Shown here piece after piece: positions 42,621 through 57,278 of a stretch of 64,000 bases of DNA. This stretch comes from Methanobacterium petrolearium (GTDB lineage Archaea; Methanobacteriota; Methanobacteria; Methanobacteriales; Methanobacteriaceae): positions 161,786-225,785 of the forward strand of contig NZ_JAGGKL010000004.1 in the NCBI RefSeq assembly GCF_017873625.1, read 5' to 3'. Under the pieces are notes generated by a model, which was not told where the DNA came from, did no database searches, and saw only the letters and a program-made list of their open reading frames with translations. Each line of letters opens with the position of its first letter. Within the stretch, counting starts at the first letter, position 1. The translations under genes were made by a program, and so were the position numbers.

Positions 42621-42866
42621 ATGAAAATGACATATGAATTTAAATTTGACAAACCAAACCAGGTGTTCTTGTTAGAGGTTAATGAAAGAGTTAAAAATTC
42701 TATTAAAAATTCAGAATACGCTCAAAAACGTCATGAAACTTTAAGAATTGATAAAGAATCTTTAGAAAAATTTCATCCTGTTAAAAATCCCGATTCATAT
42801 ATCTTCGCACAGAATTTAATTGCTAAAATAGAGTATATTCTTAGTAAAATAGATCTAGATGAGTAA
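42621..42866 (+). CDS. small hypothetical protein, 81 residues
   Basis: An 81-residue charged soluble protein (MKMTYEFKFDKPNQVFLLEV...) with a likely beta start and a helical Lys/Glu-rich rest ending in KIDLDE. The family is not recognised. ATG at 42621 follows GGGTGATT; the GTG at 42612 would overlap it. Confidence 0.6.
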   Translation: MKMTYEFKFDKPNQVFLLEVNERVKNSIKNSEYAQKRHETLRIDKESLEKFHPVKNPDSYIFAQNLIAKIEYILSKIDLDE

Positions 42867-43174
42867 ATATCACTATTTTTCTTAATTCTTTTATTTTATT
42901 TCACCAGTTGTCCTTTTTCTCCTGTGAATTAGAGAACCTCATTAAACAGTTTTATTGCCAAAAAACCCCCTAGTTTTAAACAATTAAAACAAATGATATT
43001 AAACAAGTTCAAGGGGAAATGGATACAATGGCAACAATAACACAAGTATCAGCAGGAATGGATACGGATTTCGTGATAAACTTAAACTAATCGCTTTAAC
43101 GTGAAATAACACTTAATAAGCTCCAAACTGAATAATTCTCATCGAATTTTTCCCTTAAAAGGTTTAACTCGGAC

Positions 43175-43375
43175 TTCACAGGGTGGCCCCAACACAGTTG
43201 TGTCGGGTCGCCTTTTCAGAACAGATAATATTTTAACTTTTCTAACTAAGCTTTTACATCGTAACATCCATATCACCTTGGCTGGTATGGTGTAAGTCTG
43301 CTGTGAGGTTCCAGAGGGGAACATTTGGCAACCATACCCTCTGTGAATTCTCACATTGAAACTTACTTTTTATAG
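43175..43375 (+). ncRNA. candidate structured non-coding RNA, three hairpins
   Basis: Three stem-loops in sequence. (1) An 8-base-pair stem, 43182-43189 with 43205-43212, with an inner 4-base-pair stem and a T4 run after it. (2) CCATA (43268-43272)/TATGG (43286-43290) with an inner CC/GG. (3) A long imperfect hairpin of three nested perfect helices: GTAAGT/ACTTAC, TGTGAG/CTCACA and CAGAGGG/CCCTCTG (43292-43366), followed by T5. In (1) two pairs are G-T on the plus strand and would be A-C mismatches on the minus strand, so transcription is likely rightward. I match it to no known RNA class. Confidence 0.5.
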
Positions 43376-43667
43376 CATGTTCAATATTCCAACTTAACAT
43401 TGATTTTTAAGTAATAAAAGTGAATATCCAAGAGCGTGTGAGGTAATCTACCTTTATAAGTAATACTTTTAACATCCTTATACTAAATTTAACCCCCTGT
43501 ACATGGAATAAACAGAATGCTCCCCATCTTTATTTTAAAATAATGGTAATGCTTTTTCATGAATGGGAAACTTGAGAAAGTTAAATCAAAAACAAAAGAA
43601 AACTTCCCGAAGTTTTAGAAATTATAGTACTATGATGATAAAAATATTGTTGTCTGAAAGCAAAACA

Positions 43668-43675
43668 TTTATATG
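43668..43675 (+). promoter_or_regulatory. TATA box of pilin gene
   Basis: TTTATATG, 56 bp upstream of the ATG at 43724. It excludes the longer in-frame start at 43673. Confidence 0.6.
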
Positions 43676-43723
43676 CGCACAATATCAAATAATAATATAG
43701 TCACTAAAGAGGTTAACAATATC

Positions 43724-44035
43724 ATGAATTTTTTGAAAGATGAAAATGGACAAGGGGCAGCCGAATACATACTATTATTTGGTGGTGTGATCGTCATTGC
43801 CGTGACAGCACTAATCATATATAAAACATACTTCGACGGCAACACTTCACTCAACGCTAACAATGACACCAACTCTGTAAGATCCAATTTAACCGATAAC
43901 AATAGTACAGCAAGTAATGGTTCCACACCAGACACACCCACACCAGTCAAACCCACACCAGTCAAACCCACACCAGTCAAACCCACACCAGTCAAACCCA
44001 CACCAGTCAAACCCACACCAGCCAGTCCCATATAA
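43724..44035 (+). CDS. class III signal peptide pilin-like protein with repeat tail
   Basis: A 103-residue protein. The N-terminus MNFLKDENG is followed by QGAAEYILLFGG and a hydrophobic helix (VIVIAVTALIIYKTYF). That is the class III (QxxxEY) signal peptide, cut before the Q by an EppA-like peptidase, whose helix packs into the pilus core. After about 30 polar residues comes a tail of six PTPVK-type repeats. It is short for a major pilin and may be a minor or adhesive subunit. ATG 43724 follows GAGG at 43709-43712. Confidence 0.85.
   Translation: MNFLKDENGQGAAEYILLFGGVIVIAVTALIIYKTYFDGNTSLNANNDTNSVRSNLTDNNSTASNGSTPDTPTPVKPTPVKPTPVKPTPVKPTPVKPTPASPI
43937..44026 (+). repeat. 15 bp tandem repeat in pilin gene
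   Basis: Five identical units CCCACACCAGTCAAA and one variant. They encode five residues each (Pro-Thr-Pro-Val-Lys), so the copy number can change without a frameshift. Confidence 0.95.
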
Positions 44036-44447
44036 TCCTAAACTTTTTCAAGTCAATATCGTCATCTAAATTTTGATCTTATAGCTATAATGCTCGGTCA
44101 ACACCTACGCGCAACTGCTTTATTCCCTCATCTTTACCTTATCCAACCCATCAAATCTTTTTAACTAATATTCTAATGTCCACACTCCCTTATTATCACG
44201 TTTAGGATGGTAGGGTGTGTGAAAAGTAATCGACGGTATTATTCTGCCCCCTTACAGTGTCATAACACGAGGAAAAGGGGTTTTTATGGGGGCTGAACAA
44301 GCAAATTAAGCGAAAGGTTTATCGAATCAAAAACTGAATAATTCAAACAAGCAGATAACATGAAGGGGAGTACAGGAAGGGGTAACTGAGAATACTTAAT
44401 TTCAGATGAGATGAATATCAATAGATGACCGAAAATAAGGTGGAATA
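44036..44447. other. intergenic leader with alternative hairpins
   Basis: No gene is visible. At 44246-44293 one C-rich strand can pair with either of two G-rich strands: CCCCTT (44248-44253) with AAGGGG (44275-44280), directly followed by T5, or GCCCCC (44246-44251) with GGGGGC (44288-44293). An inner GTGT/ACAC hairpin is common to both. It lies about 150 bp upstream of the HEPN-like gene. Confidence 0.5.
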
Positions 44448-45821
44448 ATGGTTAATCGTCCATTGTTTAATGGTAAAAAATTAGAAATTACAATTGATTC
44501 TGAAAGTTTTGATGAACTTCTATCAACCGAGAATGACAACGCTATTCAGATTTTAAATTATTCAATGAAGCTTGATAGTAATTCAAAATATTTTAAGTTC
44601 ATTAGAACTCCATTCAAAACTGAACATGAGCTACTTGATGATATACCTTTTTTTAGATTGCAGGAAAATTATGATGAGATGATTGGTCCAGGATTTTATC
44701 ACGATATTTCAGTATTAGATATAATAAATAATGAAGAAAATGTCATTTCACATTGGATGGTGGGCTTGAAAAGAAAAGATCTTGAATATGTTGTAAAAGA
44801 TCTTTTTGGGGATTTAACAAAAATGGATGATATCTTTTCTGTAGTATTGCATAGTTATGCTACTGGTCCCAATACGGTTTTTGTCACTACTAATAAATTC
44901 CTTCTAAAAAATAGATTTTTGCTGGACATTATCCATGAACCTGTAACAATTGTGGATCCTGAAGAAACAATACGAATAATTGATTTATTTTTTCAATACA
45001 TGGGTAAATATATTGTCAAGGGAATTGAGTGGGATAAACTGAGTTATTACAGGAACAGGTTTATATCAAAGTTTTCATATTTTCCATTGAATAATCAAGA
45101 GCTTTTTATTGCATTTTTTGATCGTTTTTTATTTGTTATGATGAGTTTAGATGAAATAAGCATTCAAAAATATTTAGAACTTGATAATATTTCATTATAT
45201 AACATTTATTATCATTTTAATTACTTTATCTCTCTTGTAAATGGATTATTTGACAATCTAGCCTTGATTATTCAAGAAAAGTACAATTTAACCTTTCAGG
45301 GAATGGAACATCCTAATAGTGTTAACTTGAAGCCGAAGAAAAAAAACAATGAAGAAATTAATAGTTTTTTAAAGGCACTTAAAAAGGAAAACCAGGAACT
45401 TTATAATTTGATAGATTATTATAAAGATTTTATTCTGTTAATTCATGATATGAGAAATATTATTATCCATGATAAAATGTTAGGGATGAAATATTTAAGT
45501 TATGATGAAAATCTTCAGATAAGTGCTGTAAGGTTAAATGACAATTTTCTCAGTAAATTACGCGCTTGTAAATATTTTACCACTCAGAAATCTGAGGTTT
45601 TAGGATCGTGGGGAATTTGGAAGAAAGATTCATCGTATTTTTTAGATCCATCCTATTTTGGAAGTTCAATTATTATCACTCTAATAAAATTTTCAGTTAA
45701 AATTTTCGAATTATTAAGTTTTGAAAATTTAGAAAATGCATTAAAAAATAAAGATCCACCTCTTTATAATGAGATAAAAGTTTTTAAGGGAGATAAAAAA
45801 CTATTCCCTAATATTTCATAG
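44448..45821 (+). CDS. accessory protein with HEPN-like RX4H motif, family unknown
   Basis: A 457-residue soluble protein with strongly AT-biased codons compared with the housekeeping genes around it, suggesting recent acquisition. I recognise no full-length family. Its C-terminal half is helical, and DMRNIIIHDKM contains R336-N-I-I-I-H341, an RX4H motif of the HEPN ribonuclease type, after a long helix with conserved-looking Asp and Tyr. HEPN proteins of this size are often abortive-infection effectors. The N-terminal half (about 1-200) resembles nothing I know and could sense a phage or cell signal; that is inference. Confidence 0.6.
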   Translation: MVNRPLFNGKKLEITIDSESFDELLSTENDNAIQILNYSMKLDSNSKYFKFIRTPFKTEHELLDDIPFFRLQENYDEMIGPGFYHDISVLDIINNEENVISHWMVGLKRKDLEYVVKDLFGDLTKMDDIFSVVLHSYATGPNTVFVTTNKFLLKNRFLLDIIHEPVTIVDPEETIRIIDLFFQYMGKYIVKGIEWDKLSYYRNRFISKFSYFPLNNQELFIAFFDRFLFVMMSLDEISIQKYLELDNISLYNIYYHFNYFISLVNGLFDNLALIIQEKYNLTFQGMEHPNSVNLKPKKKNNEEINSFLKALKKENQELYNLIDYYKDFILLIHDMRNIIIHDKMLGMKYLSYDENLQISAVRLNDNFLSKLRACKYFTTQKSEVLGSWGIWKKDSSYFLDPSYFGSSIIITLIKFSVKIFELLSFENLENALKNKDPPLYNEIKVFKGDKKLFPNIS

Positions 45822-46011
45822 ATTCAATTAGTTGAGTTAACATTAATTCGTAGATATTAAACATGTATCCTAGTGAGTTTTTTAATGAAAAGTGCAGAAT
45901 ACGGCCTGAAAGAACTTTGATCATACTATCTAGAGAACAAAAAAATTACTCAAATATGAAAATTAAAAGCTATTTAAGCAACTAATTTAAAATTAAAGAG
46001 TTAAAATGATT

Positions 46012-46387
46012 TTAATCATCAACAAAGCTTATTAAATGATATTCTATAACTTCAGTTTGTCCTATTCCTCTATCTTGAGAAACTTGAGTTACGTTTACAT
46101 TTGAAAGCTTTTTAACATGGTTAACTACATCATCTATGAATTGCCTATCAAAATAAACCGTAATAAGTTTCTTATTTTCTTCATTCACAATTTTAAAATT
46201 AGGTCGTTTAACAACAAAATCTAATGCCCCCATAACCCCTGTTAATGTAATAATATCTTCATCTTGATCATCTGCTTCAATCAGAGCATCAAATATTTGT
46301 TTTGCTTCTTCGATTAACTGTGTTGGTGTTTTGTTTATGCATTCTAATGTAAAGTTTCAGATCTCTTGTATACTTTACCTTAGTCAT
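46012..46387 (-). pseudogene. hypothetical protein broken by a frameshift
   Basis: A frame open from 46356 to 46012 in one phase encodes FTLECINKTPTQLIEEAKQ and continues into a plausible soluble protein (VYFDRQFIDDVVNHVKKLSN) but has no start codon. An ATG at 46387 in another phase gives MTKVKYTRDLK, which would join it after a one-base shift near 46345-46356. The whole would be about 125 residues. Family unknown; it may be a real pseudogene or a base error. Confidence 0.5.
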
Positions 46388-47106
<719 letters not shown>

Positions 47107-47154
47107 TTAACACTTACAGAAGGAAACATCCTTCTCACTTTTAAAGGTGATTAA

Positions 47155-47361
<207 letters not shown>

Positions 47362-47378
47362 ATTGAAGGTGACAAACC

Positions 47379-47540
47379 ATGAGAACATGTTCATTCTGCG
47401 GAGAAAAAATAGAGGATGGCACCGGCAAGATGTACGTCAAAAAAGACGGCACGGTGTATCATTTCTGCAGCAGTAAATGTGAAAAAAATCGTATTAAACT
47501 CGGCAGAGTTCCCAGGAAGGTTAAGTGGGTTAAAAAATGA
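47379..47540 (+). CDS. rpl24e: ribosomal protein L24e
   Basis: A 53-residue zinc-ribbon ribosomal protein with CSFCG (residues 4-8) and FCSSKCEKN (about 29-37), giving four cysteines for zinc, and the usual basic end RKVKWVKK. It is shorter than 100 codons and easily missed. The stop overlaps the ndk start by 4 bp (ATGA). Confidence 0.93.
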   Translation: MRTCSFCGEKIEDGTGKMYVKKDGTVYHFCSSKCEKNRIKLGRVPRKVKWVKK

Positions 47541-47995
47541 TGCAAAAAAGTTTTGTGATGTTAAAACCTGATGCAGTCCTGAGAAAACTAACCGGGAAGA
47601 TTTTAACCCGCTTTGAAGAAAGAGGACTTCAGATCCTGGCAGCAAAAATGATGGTAATTCCCCGCCAGCAGGCAGAGGAACACTACGCAGAACATCAAGA
47701 AAAACCTTTCTTCGGTGATCTAGTAGAATACATTACCTCTGGACCAGTTTTGGCCATGGTAATTGAAGGGGATGAATGCATCAGTCTCATCAGAAAAATG
47801 GTGGGAGCTACCAACCCCCAGGAAGCAGATTTAGGCACTATTCGTGGTGATTTTGCCCTGCAAACAGGACGAAACATTGTACATGCCTCAGATTCACCTG
47901 CCTCTGCAGAAAGGGAAATTGCACTATTTTTCCAGGACGAAGAAATCTGCCAGTACCAACTTCCAGACCGGGAACTGGTATATGAAGAACCATAA
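47537..47995 (+). CDS. ndk: nucleoside-diphosphate kinase
   Basis: A 152-residue kinase that exchanges gamma-phosphate between NTPs. The active-site histidine is in NIVHASDSPASAEREI (about residue 115; most family members have GSDS rather than ASDS). The N-terminal FVMLKPDAVLRKLTGKI is typical. Coupled to rpl24e by the 4 bp overlap. Confidence 0.95.
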   Translation: MMQKSFVMLKPDAVLRKLTGKILTRFEERGLQILAAKMMVIPRQQAEEHYAEHQEKPFFGDLVEYITSGPVLAMVIEGDECISLIRKMVGATNPQEADLGTIRGDFALQTGRNIVHASDSPASAEREIALFFQDEEICQYQLPDRELVYEEP

Positions 47996-48107
47996 CTCCC
48001 TGGAAATCTTATAAGATAAATTCAGGGAAGAAAAGAAGAAATTTCATTAAACAAATAGGGAATTCCAAATTTTATTCCCTTACACTTTTTAAGGCCGGAG
48101 GATAACC

Positions 48108-49886
<1,779 letters not shown>

Positions 49887-49989
49887 TAAATCCAGAATAC
49901 AGCTATAATATATTGAATCATCATTAATTAGATGGAAAACGATAAATAATATGAAAATAAAACACCAAAAATAAGATGGAGGAGATAGA

Positions 49990-50367
49990 TTGGCATTTAA
50001 ATTAATTATTTCCCAAGATGAAAACAGCCATCAGCTGGAAGTGGAAGCTGCTGAGTCTAAAAAATTAATCGGACTAAAAATCGGCGACGAATTCGATGCT
50101 TCACCAGTGGGTCTTGCAGGATACACCCTTTGCATTACTGGAGGAAGCGATAAAAACGGTTTTCCCATGAAAAAAGACGTTGAAGGATCCAGAAGGATAA
50201 AAAGCCTCCTTTCGAAGGGAGTTGGATTCCAACCAAAACGAAAAGGAGAAAGAAGGAGAAAAACCGTCCGTGGAAACACAATATCTGATGATATAGTCCA
50301 GATTAACACAGTAGTAGTAAAGAAAGGTTCCAAATCCGTAGAAGATCTTCTAAACAGCGATGAGTAA
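49990..50367 (+). CDS. rps6e: ribosomal protein S6e
   Basis: A 125-residue small-subunit protein with SQDENSHQLEVEAAESKKLIGLKIGDEF at the start and the conserved GGSDKNGFPMKKDVEGSRRIKSLLSKG. Start TTG at 49990 follows GGAGGAG. Confidence 0.95.
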   Translation: MAFKLIISQDENSHQLEVEAAESKKLIGLKIGDEFDASPVGLAGYTLCITGGSDKNGFPMKKDVEGSRRIKSLLSKGVGFQPKRKGERRRKTVRGNTISDDIVQINTVVVKKGSKSVEDLLNSDE

Positions 50368-50385
50368 AGATGATAGGTGTGACCA

Positions 50386-51595
<1,210 letters not shown>

Positions 51596-51612
<17 letters not shown>

Positions 51613-51999
51613 ACAGGCAGTTATAGACGCAAATTTTTTATGATGGCAGCCCAGTTCCCACTGGATCTGGTAGAGGAACTGGAACGCACCCTGCCATCTT
51701 ACCATCTTTGTGTGCCTTCACCAGTCCTATATGAACTGGAAAAAATAAAAAAAAGAAGTAAAGGCAAAAATAGAACAGCGGCCTCCATAGCCCTTAAAAT
51801 AGCAAAGGTTCCACCCTTCGAAACCAAAAAAATGGATCTCATGAAGGGGGAAAGTGTGGATGATGCCCTGCTCCGCATATCCAAGGTTTTATGCACCAAC
51901 GATAGACAGTTAAGAAACAGGGCAAGAGAAAAAGAAATCACCGTGGTTTATTTACGCCAAAGACGATATTTAGCTGTGGATGGACATCTTAAGATTTAA
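51596..51999 (+). pseudogene. PIN domain protein (Fcf1/Nob1-like), frameshifted near the start
   Basis: ATG at 51596 reads MESYAKQAVIDANFL and hits a stop. One frame away ATGATG at 51640 continues with MMAAQFPLDLVEELERTLP and the rest of a ~134-residue PIN protein of the kind found in this cluster. The expected joint FLMMAAQF is broken only by a missing base in the T6 run at 51634-51639. The first PIN acidic residue is in VIDANFL; later acidic residues are in CTNDRQLRNRA. PIN proteins here are thought to cut rRNA precursors. A sequencing error in the homopolymer is likely, as the rest is intact. Confidence 0.75.
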
Positions 52000-52170
52000 T
52001 ATAAATCTTGATAATCACCAAATAAACACGTTTATCTTAAATCCTCATTAAATCACTTTAATCATATAATTTCAAACAAAGCATGTGAAAAATAAATAAA
52101 TCATTAAAATCATAATACTATTCATTAAATTTCGTAAATTATTATCTATCTTGTGTGGAGGAACTTGAAT

Positions 52171-52689
<519 letters not shown>

Positions 52690-52763
52690 ATAATAAAAAA
52701 AGTTATGTTCAATGATTTAACTCATTAGATAAATACTAAAAAAACTATAATTGAGGGATTTAT

Positions 52764-53351
<588 letters not shown>

Positions 53352-53533
53352 ATGGTCACCAAAGCATGCACACGGTGTCACCGACTCATGGAAGAAGACA
53401 GATGTGCTGTCTGTAATATGGCCACTTCCAAAAACTGGAGTGGTTTTTTAATTATTGTGGATCCTGAAAACTCACCCATTGCCCAGGAACTACAGATCAC
53501 GTTACCTGGAGAATATGCACTGAGGGTTCGCTA

Positions 53534-53534
<1 letters not shown>
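53352..53534 (+). CDS. spt4: transcription elongation factor Spt4 (RNA polymerase subunit E'')
   Basis: A 60-residue zinc protein with CTRCHRLMEEDRC and CNMATSK, partner of Spt5. Immediately follows rpoE and overlaps the next start by 1 base. Confidence 0.93.
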
Positions 53535-54040
<506 letters not shown>

Positions 54041-54052
54041 GGAGAGAATATC

Positions 54053-54358
<306 letters not shown>

Positions 54359-54394
54359 TGGTAATCATCCGAATTAGTTAGGAGAGATGGAATA

Positions 54395-54559
54395 ATGAAA
54401 AAATTCGAATTATACGAAGTCAAAGATAACAAAATCGTCCGCAAAAACCCTGAATGTGTGCGATGCTCCCACGGTGTTTTCATGGCAGATCATGGCGACC
54501 GTTACGCCTGTGGAAAATGTGGTTACACCCAGTGGAAGAATAAAAACGACAAAAAATAA
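54395..54559 (+). CDS. rps27ae: ribosomal protein S27ae
   Basis: A 54-residue zinc-ribbon ribosomal protein with CVRCSHG and CGKCGYTQW (four cysteines). GGAGAG is 8 bases before the ATG. It is the last small gene of the translation cluster. Confidence 0.92.
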   Translation: MKKFELYEVKDNKIVRKNPECVRCSHGVFMADHGDRYACGKCGYTQWKNKNDKK

Positions 54560-54617
54560 TGATGCAAGTTAATGTAAAATAAATAAAAGATCAATTTAAA
54601 ATAAAAGGTGTGTTTTT

Positions 54618-56021
54618 TTGAATCTCCGCTCTGGAAGACTTAAAGGGCAGATGAAGGGTGAAGTTGCTGATTTCACATCATCCCTGGAATTTGACCGTCG
54701 TATCTTCCAGGCAGATGTTCGTTGCAACCAGGCACACACCACCATGCTCATTGAGCAGGGAATCATCCCCAGTGATATTGGGAAAAAGATCCTCAAAGCC
54801 CTGGATGAACTTGAAAAGGAAGGTATCACCGCTCTGAAACTGGATTCTGCTGTTGAAGATATTCACATGGCTGTGGAAAACTATGTGACCAGTAAAATCG
54901 GACCTGAAGCCGGTTTCATGCACACTGCCAAGTCACGTAACGACCAGGTGGCAACCGACCTTAGAATAGCATTGAAAGAAGAAATTGAAGAAATAGAAAA
55001 GGAACTACTGCTTTTTATTAAGATTACCATCCAGATGGCTCAGAATCATTTGGATAGCATAATGGTAGGCTACACTCACTTGCAACATGCTCAGCCCACC
55101 ACTTTTGCCCATCACCTTATTTCTTACGCTCAAGCACTTAAAAGGGATTATGGAAGGCTTTATGATGCTTATCATCGGATGAACCTATGTCCTTTGGGTT
55201 CAGCTGCACTCACCACCACCAGTTTCCCCATTAACAGGGAGCAAACTGCTAAACTACTTGGATTTTCCGGTCCCATGGAAAACTCCATTGACGGGGTTAG
55301 CAGCCGGGATTTTATAGCTGAAACTGTTTTCGCCCTTACTCTTCTGGGAACCACCCTATCCAAGATTTCAGAGGAGCTCATTATCTGGAGTACTTATGAA
55401 TTCCGTATGGTGGAATTGGCAGATGAATTCTCATCAACATCATCCATAATGCCCCAAAAAAAGAATCCTGATGTTGCAGAGATTGTTCGGGGAAAAACTG
55501 CCGTGTTAAACGGTGAATTAGTTACCATTCTTACCATCATCAAATCATTACCCCAGAGCTACAACCGGGACCTGCAGGAAGTCACACCACACCTATGGAA
55601 AGCTACTGACACATTGCACTCTGCACTGAGGATCACCCGGGAGATGTTAGCCTCGGCAGAGTTTAAGGATGAGCGGGGTGAAGAACTGGCCCGAGCCAAC
55701 TTCTCAGCAGCCACTGAACTGGCAGACCTTATGGTTAAAGAGGGAGGATTACCCTTCAGAACCGCCCACCAGATAGTGGGAAGAACTGTAAGCACTGCCC
55801 TGGATAAAGGTATGAAAGCTGAAGATGTTGATGCCCAGTTTCTGGATGATATTTCACAGGAATTGACTGGTAAAACCCTAGGCATAGATGAATCAATTGT
55901 GAAAAAGGCACTTGACCCCCAAGAAATCATTGGAAGTCGAAAAGTGATTGGTGGTCCTGCACCCTCCATGGTGCAGGAAGTGATTGATAACTTGAGGGAA
56001 TTCGTTGATAATCCCTCCTAG
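54618..56021 (+). CDS. argH: argininosuccinate lyase
   Basis: A 467-residue fumarase/aspartase-superfamily enzyme, last step of arginine synthesis. Conserved blocks are the N-terminal RSGRLKG, HTAKSRNDQVATDLR (about 96-110), GYTHLQHAQPTT (about 152-163) and the signature loop SSIMPQKKNPD (about 277-287). Length is normal. Start TTG at 54618 lies after AAAGGTG. It is probably a new transcription unit. Confidence 0.95.
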   Translation: MNLRSGRLKGQMKGEVADFTSSLEFDRRIFQADVRCNQAHTTMLIEQGIIPSDIGKKILKALDELEKEGITALKLDSAVEDIHMAVENYVTSKIGPEAGFMHTAKSRNDQVATDLRIALKEEIEEIEKELLLFIKITIQMAQNHLDSIMVGYTHLQHAQPTTFAHHLISYAQALKRDYGRLYDAYHRMNLCPLGSAALTTTSFPINREQTAKLLGFSGPMENSIDGVSSRDFIAETVFALTLLGTTLSKISEELIIWSTYEFRMVELADEFSSTSSIMPQKKNPDVAEIVRGKTAVLNGELVTILTIIKSLPQSYNRDLQEVTPHLWKATDTLHSALRITREMLASAEFKDERGEELARANFSAATELADLMVKEGGLPFRTAHQIVGRTVSTALDKGMKAEDVDAQFLDDISQELTGKTLGIDESIVKKALDPQEIIGSRKVIGGPAPSMVQEVIDNLREFVDNPS

Positions 56022-56197
56022 AATATCTTTTTCTTTATTTTTGCATTAATACCCAATTAAAGTTTCATTATATTCTTATCTTGTATTTTATCCAAGTCTC
56101 AGAGTAATACAAAAATAAGAAAAAATATAAATTTCATGAGCATTTAGTAAAATTATGGTAACTAAATGGGAGTAGGAAACAGAGAGGAGGGGTTAAA

Positions 56198-56884
56198 ATG
56201 TTAAAATTGTCTGTGGTTTATGATAACAATCAAAAAAGAGAGGATCTAACCCCATCATGGGGCTTTTCTTCCTTTATTAAAACACATGATAAATCCGTGT
56301 TATTTGATACTGGTGCAGATTCTCAGATACTCATGGATAATATGGAGAAAATGGGATTAGATCCCCATGATATTAATGCGATAATCATCTCTCACACCCA
56401 CCGTGATCATACTGGTGGTTTGAGGGAACTGTTAAGGATCAATTCCAGTGCCAGTGTATATGTGCCAAATACAGGATTTAAAAGGAAACTGGAAAATAAG
56501 AAAAACGATGTGTTCCAGATCAGGAATTACCAGGAAATTTATCCTGGGATTTCAGTTATAAGCCATAACAATACCCAGGCACTGGTTTTAGATGGTGAAA
56601 ATGGAATGTTCATGGCAGTGTCCCGTATACCTACAAAAGCCCTTGAAATAATGAAAAAAGCTCGAAAATTGATGGATAAAGATATTAATTTTCTTTTGGG
56701 TGGTTTTTGCCTTCACAACTCCTCAGAAACAGCAAAGATAATAAAGCCTATGGAACGATTAGGTGTCAGGAAAATCATGATCTGTCATTGTTGTGGGGAG
56801 TTGGATGAAAAGATTCTGATGGAAAAATTTGCAGGGGATTGTATTAGAGCAGGCGTTGGAAGCAGAAGCATGATCCAAGTTTAA
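56198..56884 (+). CDS. metallo-beta-lactamase fold protein (COG1237-like)
   Basis: A 228-residue MBL-fold hydrolase-like protein. The HTHRDHTGG metal motif starts near residue 66, after DTGADSQIL and DINAIIISH. It resembles the family annotated as 7,8-dihydropterin-6-yl-methyl-4-(beta-D-ribofuranosyl)aminobenzene 5'-phosphate synthase, an early step of methanopterin synthesis. The usual later histidine in GGFHL is here GGFCLH, and HCTG is HCCG. The activity is therefore uncertain. GGAGG ribosome site. Confidence 0.75.
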   Translation: MLKLSVVYDNNQKREDLTPSWGFSSFIKTHDKSVLFDTGADSQILMDNMEKMGLDPHDINAIIISHTHRDHTGGLRELLRINSSASVYVPNTGFKRKLENKKNDVFQIRNYQEIYPGISVISHNNTQALVLDGENGMFMAVSRIPTKALEIMKKARKLMDKDINFLLGGFCLHNSSETAKIIKPMERLGVRKIMICHCCGELDEKILMEKFAGDCIRAGVGSRSMIQV

Positions 56885-57018
56885 CTTTCCATGTCTTGAA
56901 ATATTTTTTAAATCATGAAAAAGATAATCCTGATTTCAATTATAAAAAGATTTGAAAGATGAATAAAACCAAACCCTCGCATTATACAGTGATTATCCCA
57001 TATTTTAATGTTCTGTGA

Positions 57019-57213
57019 TTAACTTCCTCTGATAAGTTTTCTCTGGAGTTTAGCCATCTTTTTTGCTTCTTTAACCTGTTTTTCCAGATTACCATCTTCT
57101 ACTACTATGGAACCTTGATAACCACAGTTTTCACATTTCCATGTCCCTGAATCTGGAATGAACAACTTATATTTTTTTGAATTACACGCAGGACACGTTC
57201 TGGTTTTTACCAT
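57019..57213 (-). CDS. small zinc-ribbon protein
   Basis: A 64-residue protein. Residues 8-36 have CPACN and CENCGY, one zinc ribbon; the rest is a Lys-rich helix (KQVKEAKKMAKLQRKLI). It resembles small conserved archaeal zinc-ribbon proteins of unknown role. It lies downstream of and in the same direction as the giant surface protein gene, but with its own short spacer. Confidence 0.65.
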   Translation of the reverse strand: MVKTRTCPACNSKKYKLFIPDSGTWKCENCGYQGSIVVEDGNLEKQVKEAKKMAKLQRKLIRGS

Positions 57214-57278
57214 TTTACCACATCTACTTTTTTTTGATCAATATCTCTTACAAAACATGATTATTAACCTTATGGTAG

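Larger units (their letters stand above)
42867..43723. other. 857 bp without a protein gene; holds structured-RNA candidate
   Basis: No credible reading frame is seen; a 20-codon ATG frame at 43028 is too short to support. The middle (about 43139-43375) is unusually GC-rich for an intergenic region here and is foldable; it is listed separately. A TATA box for the pilin gene lies at 43668-43675. Confidence 0.6.

Noticed and set aside
43028..43090. A 20-codon frame beginning MATITQVSAG
   Set aside because: Too short and without supporting context, although an AAGGGGAAA lies upstream.
43139..43354. A 71-codon minus-strand frame over the RNA candidate
   Set aside because: The frame lies on the strand opposite to the one favoured by the G-U pairs and has no protein family features.
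43175..43375. RNase P RNA or SRP RNA identity for the structured region
   Set aside because: I could not find the conserved sequence blocks of either RNA, and the helices do not match their known order.
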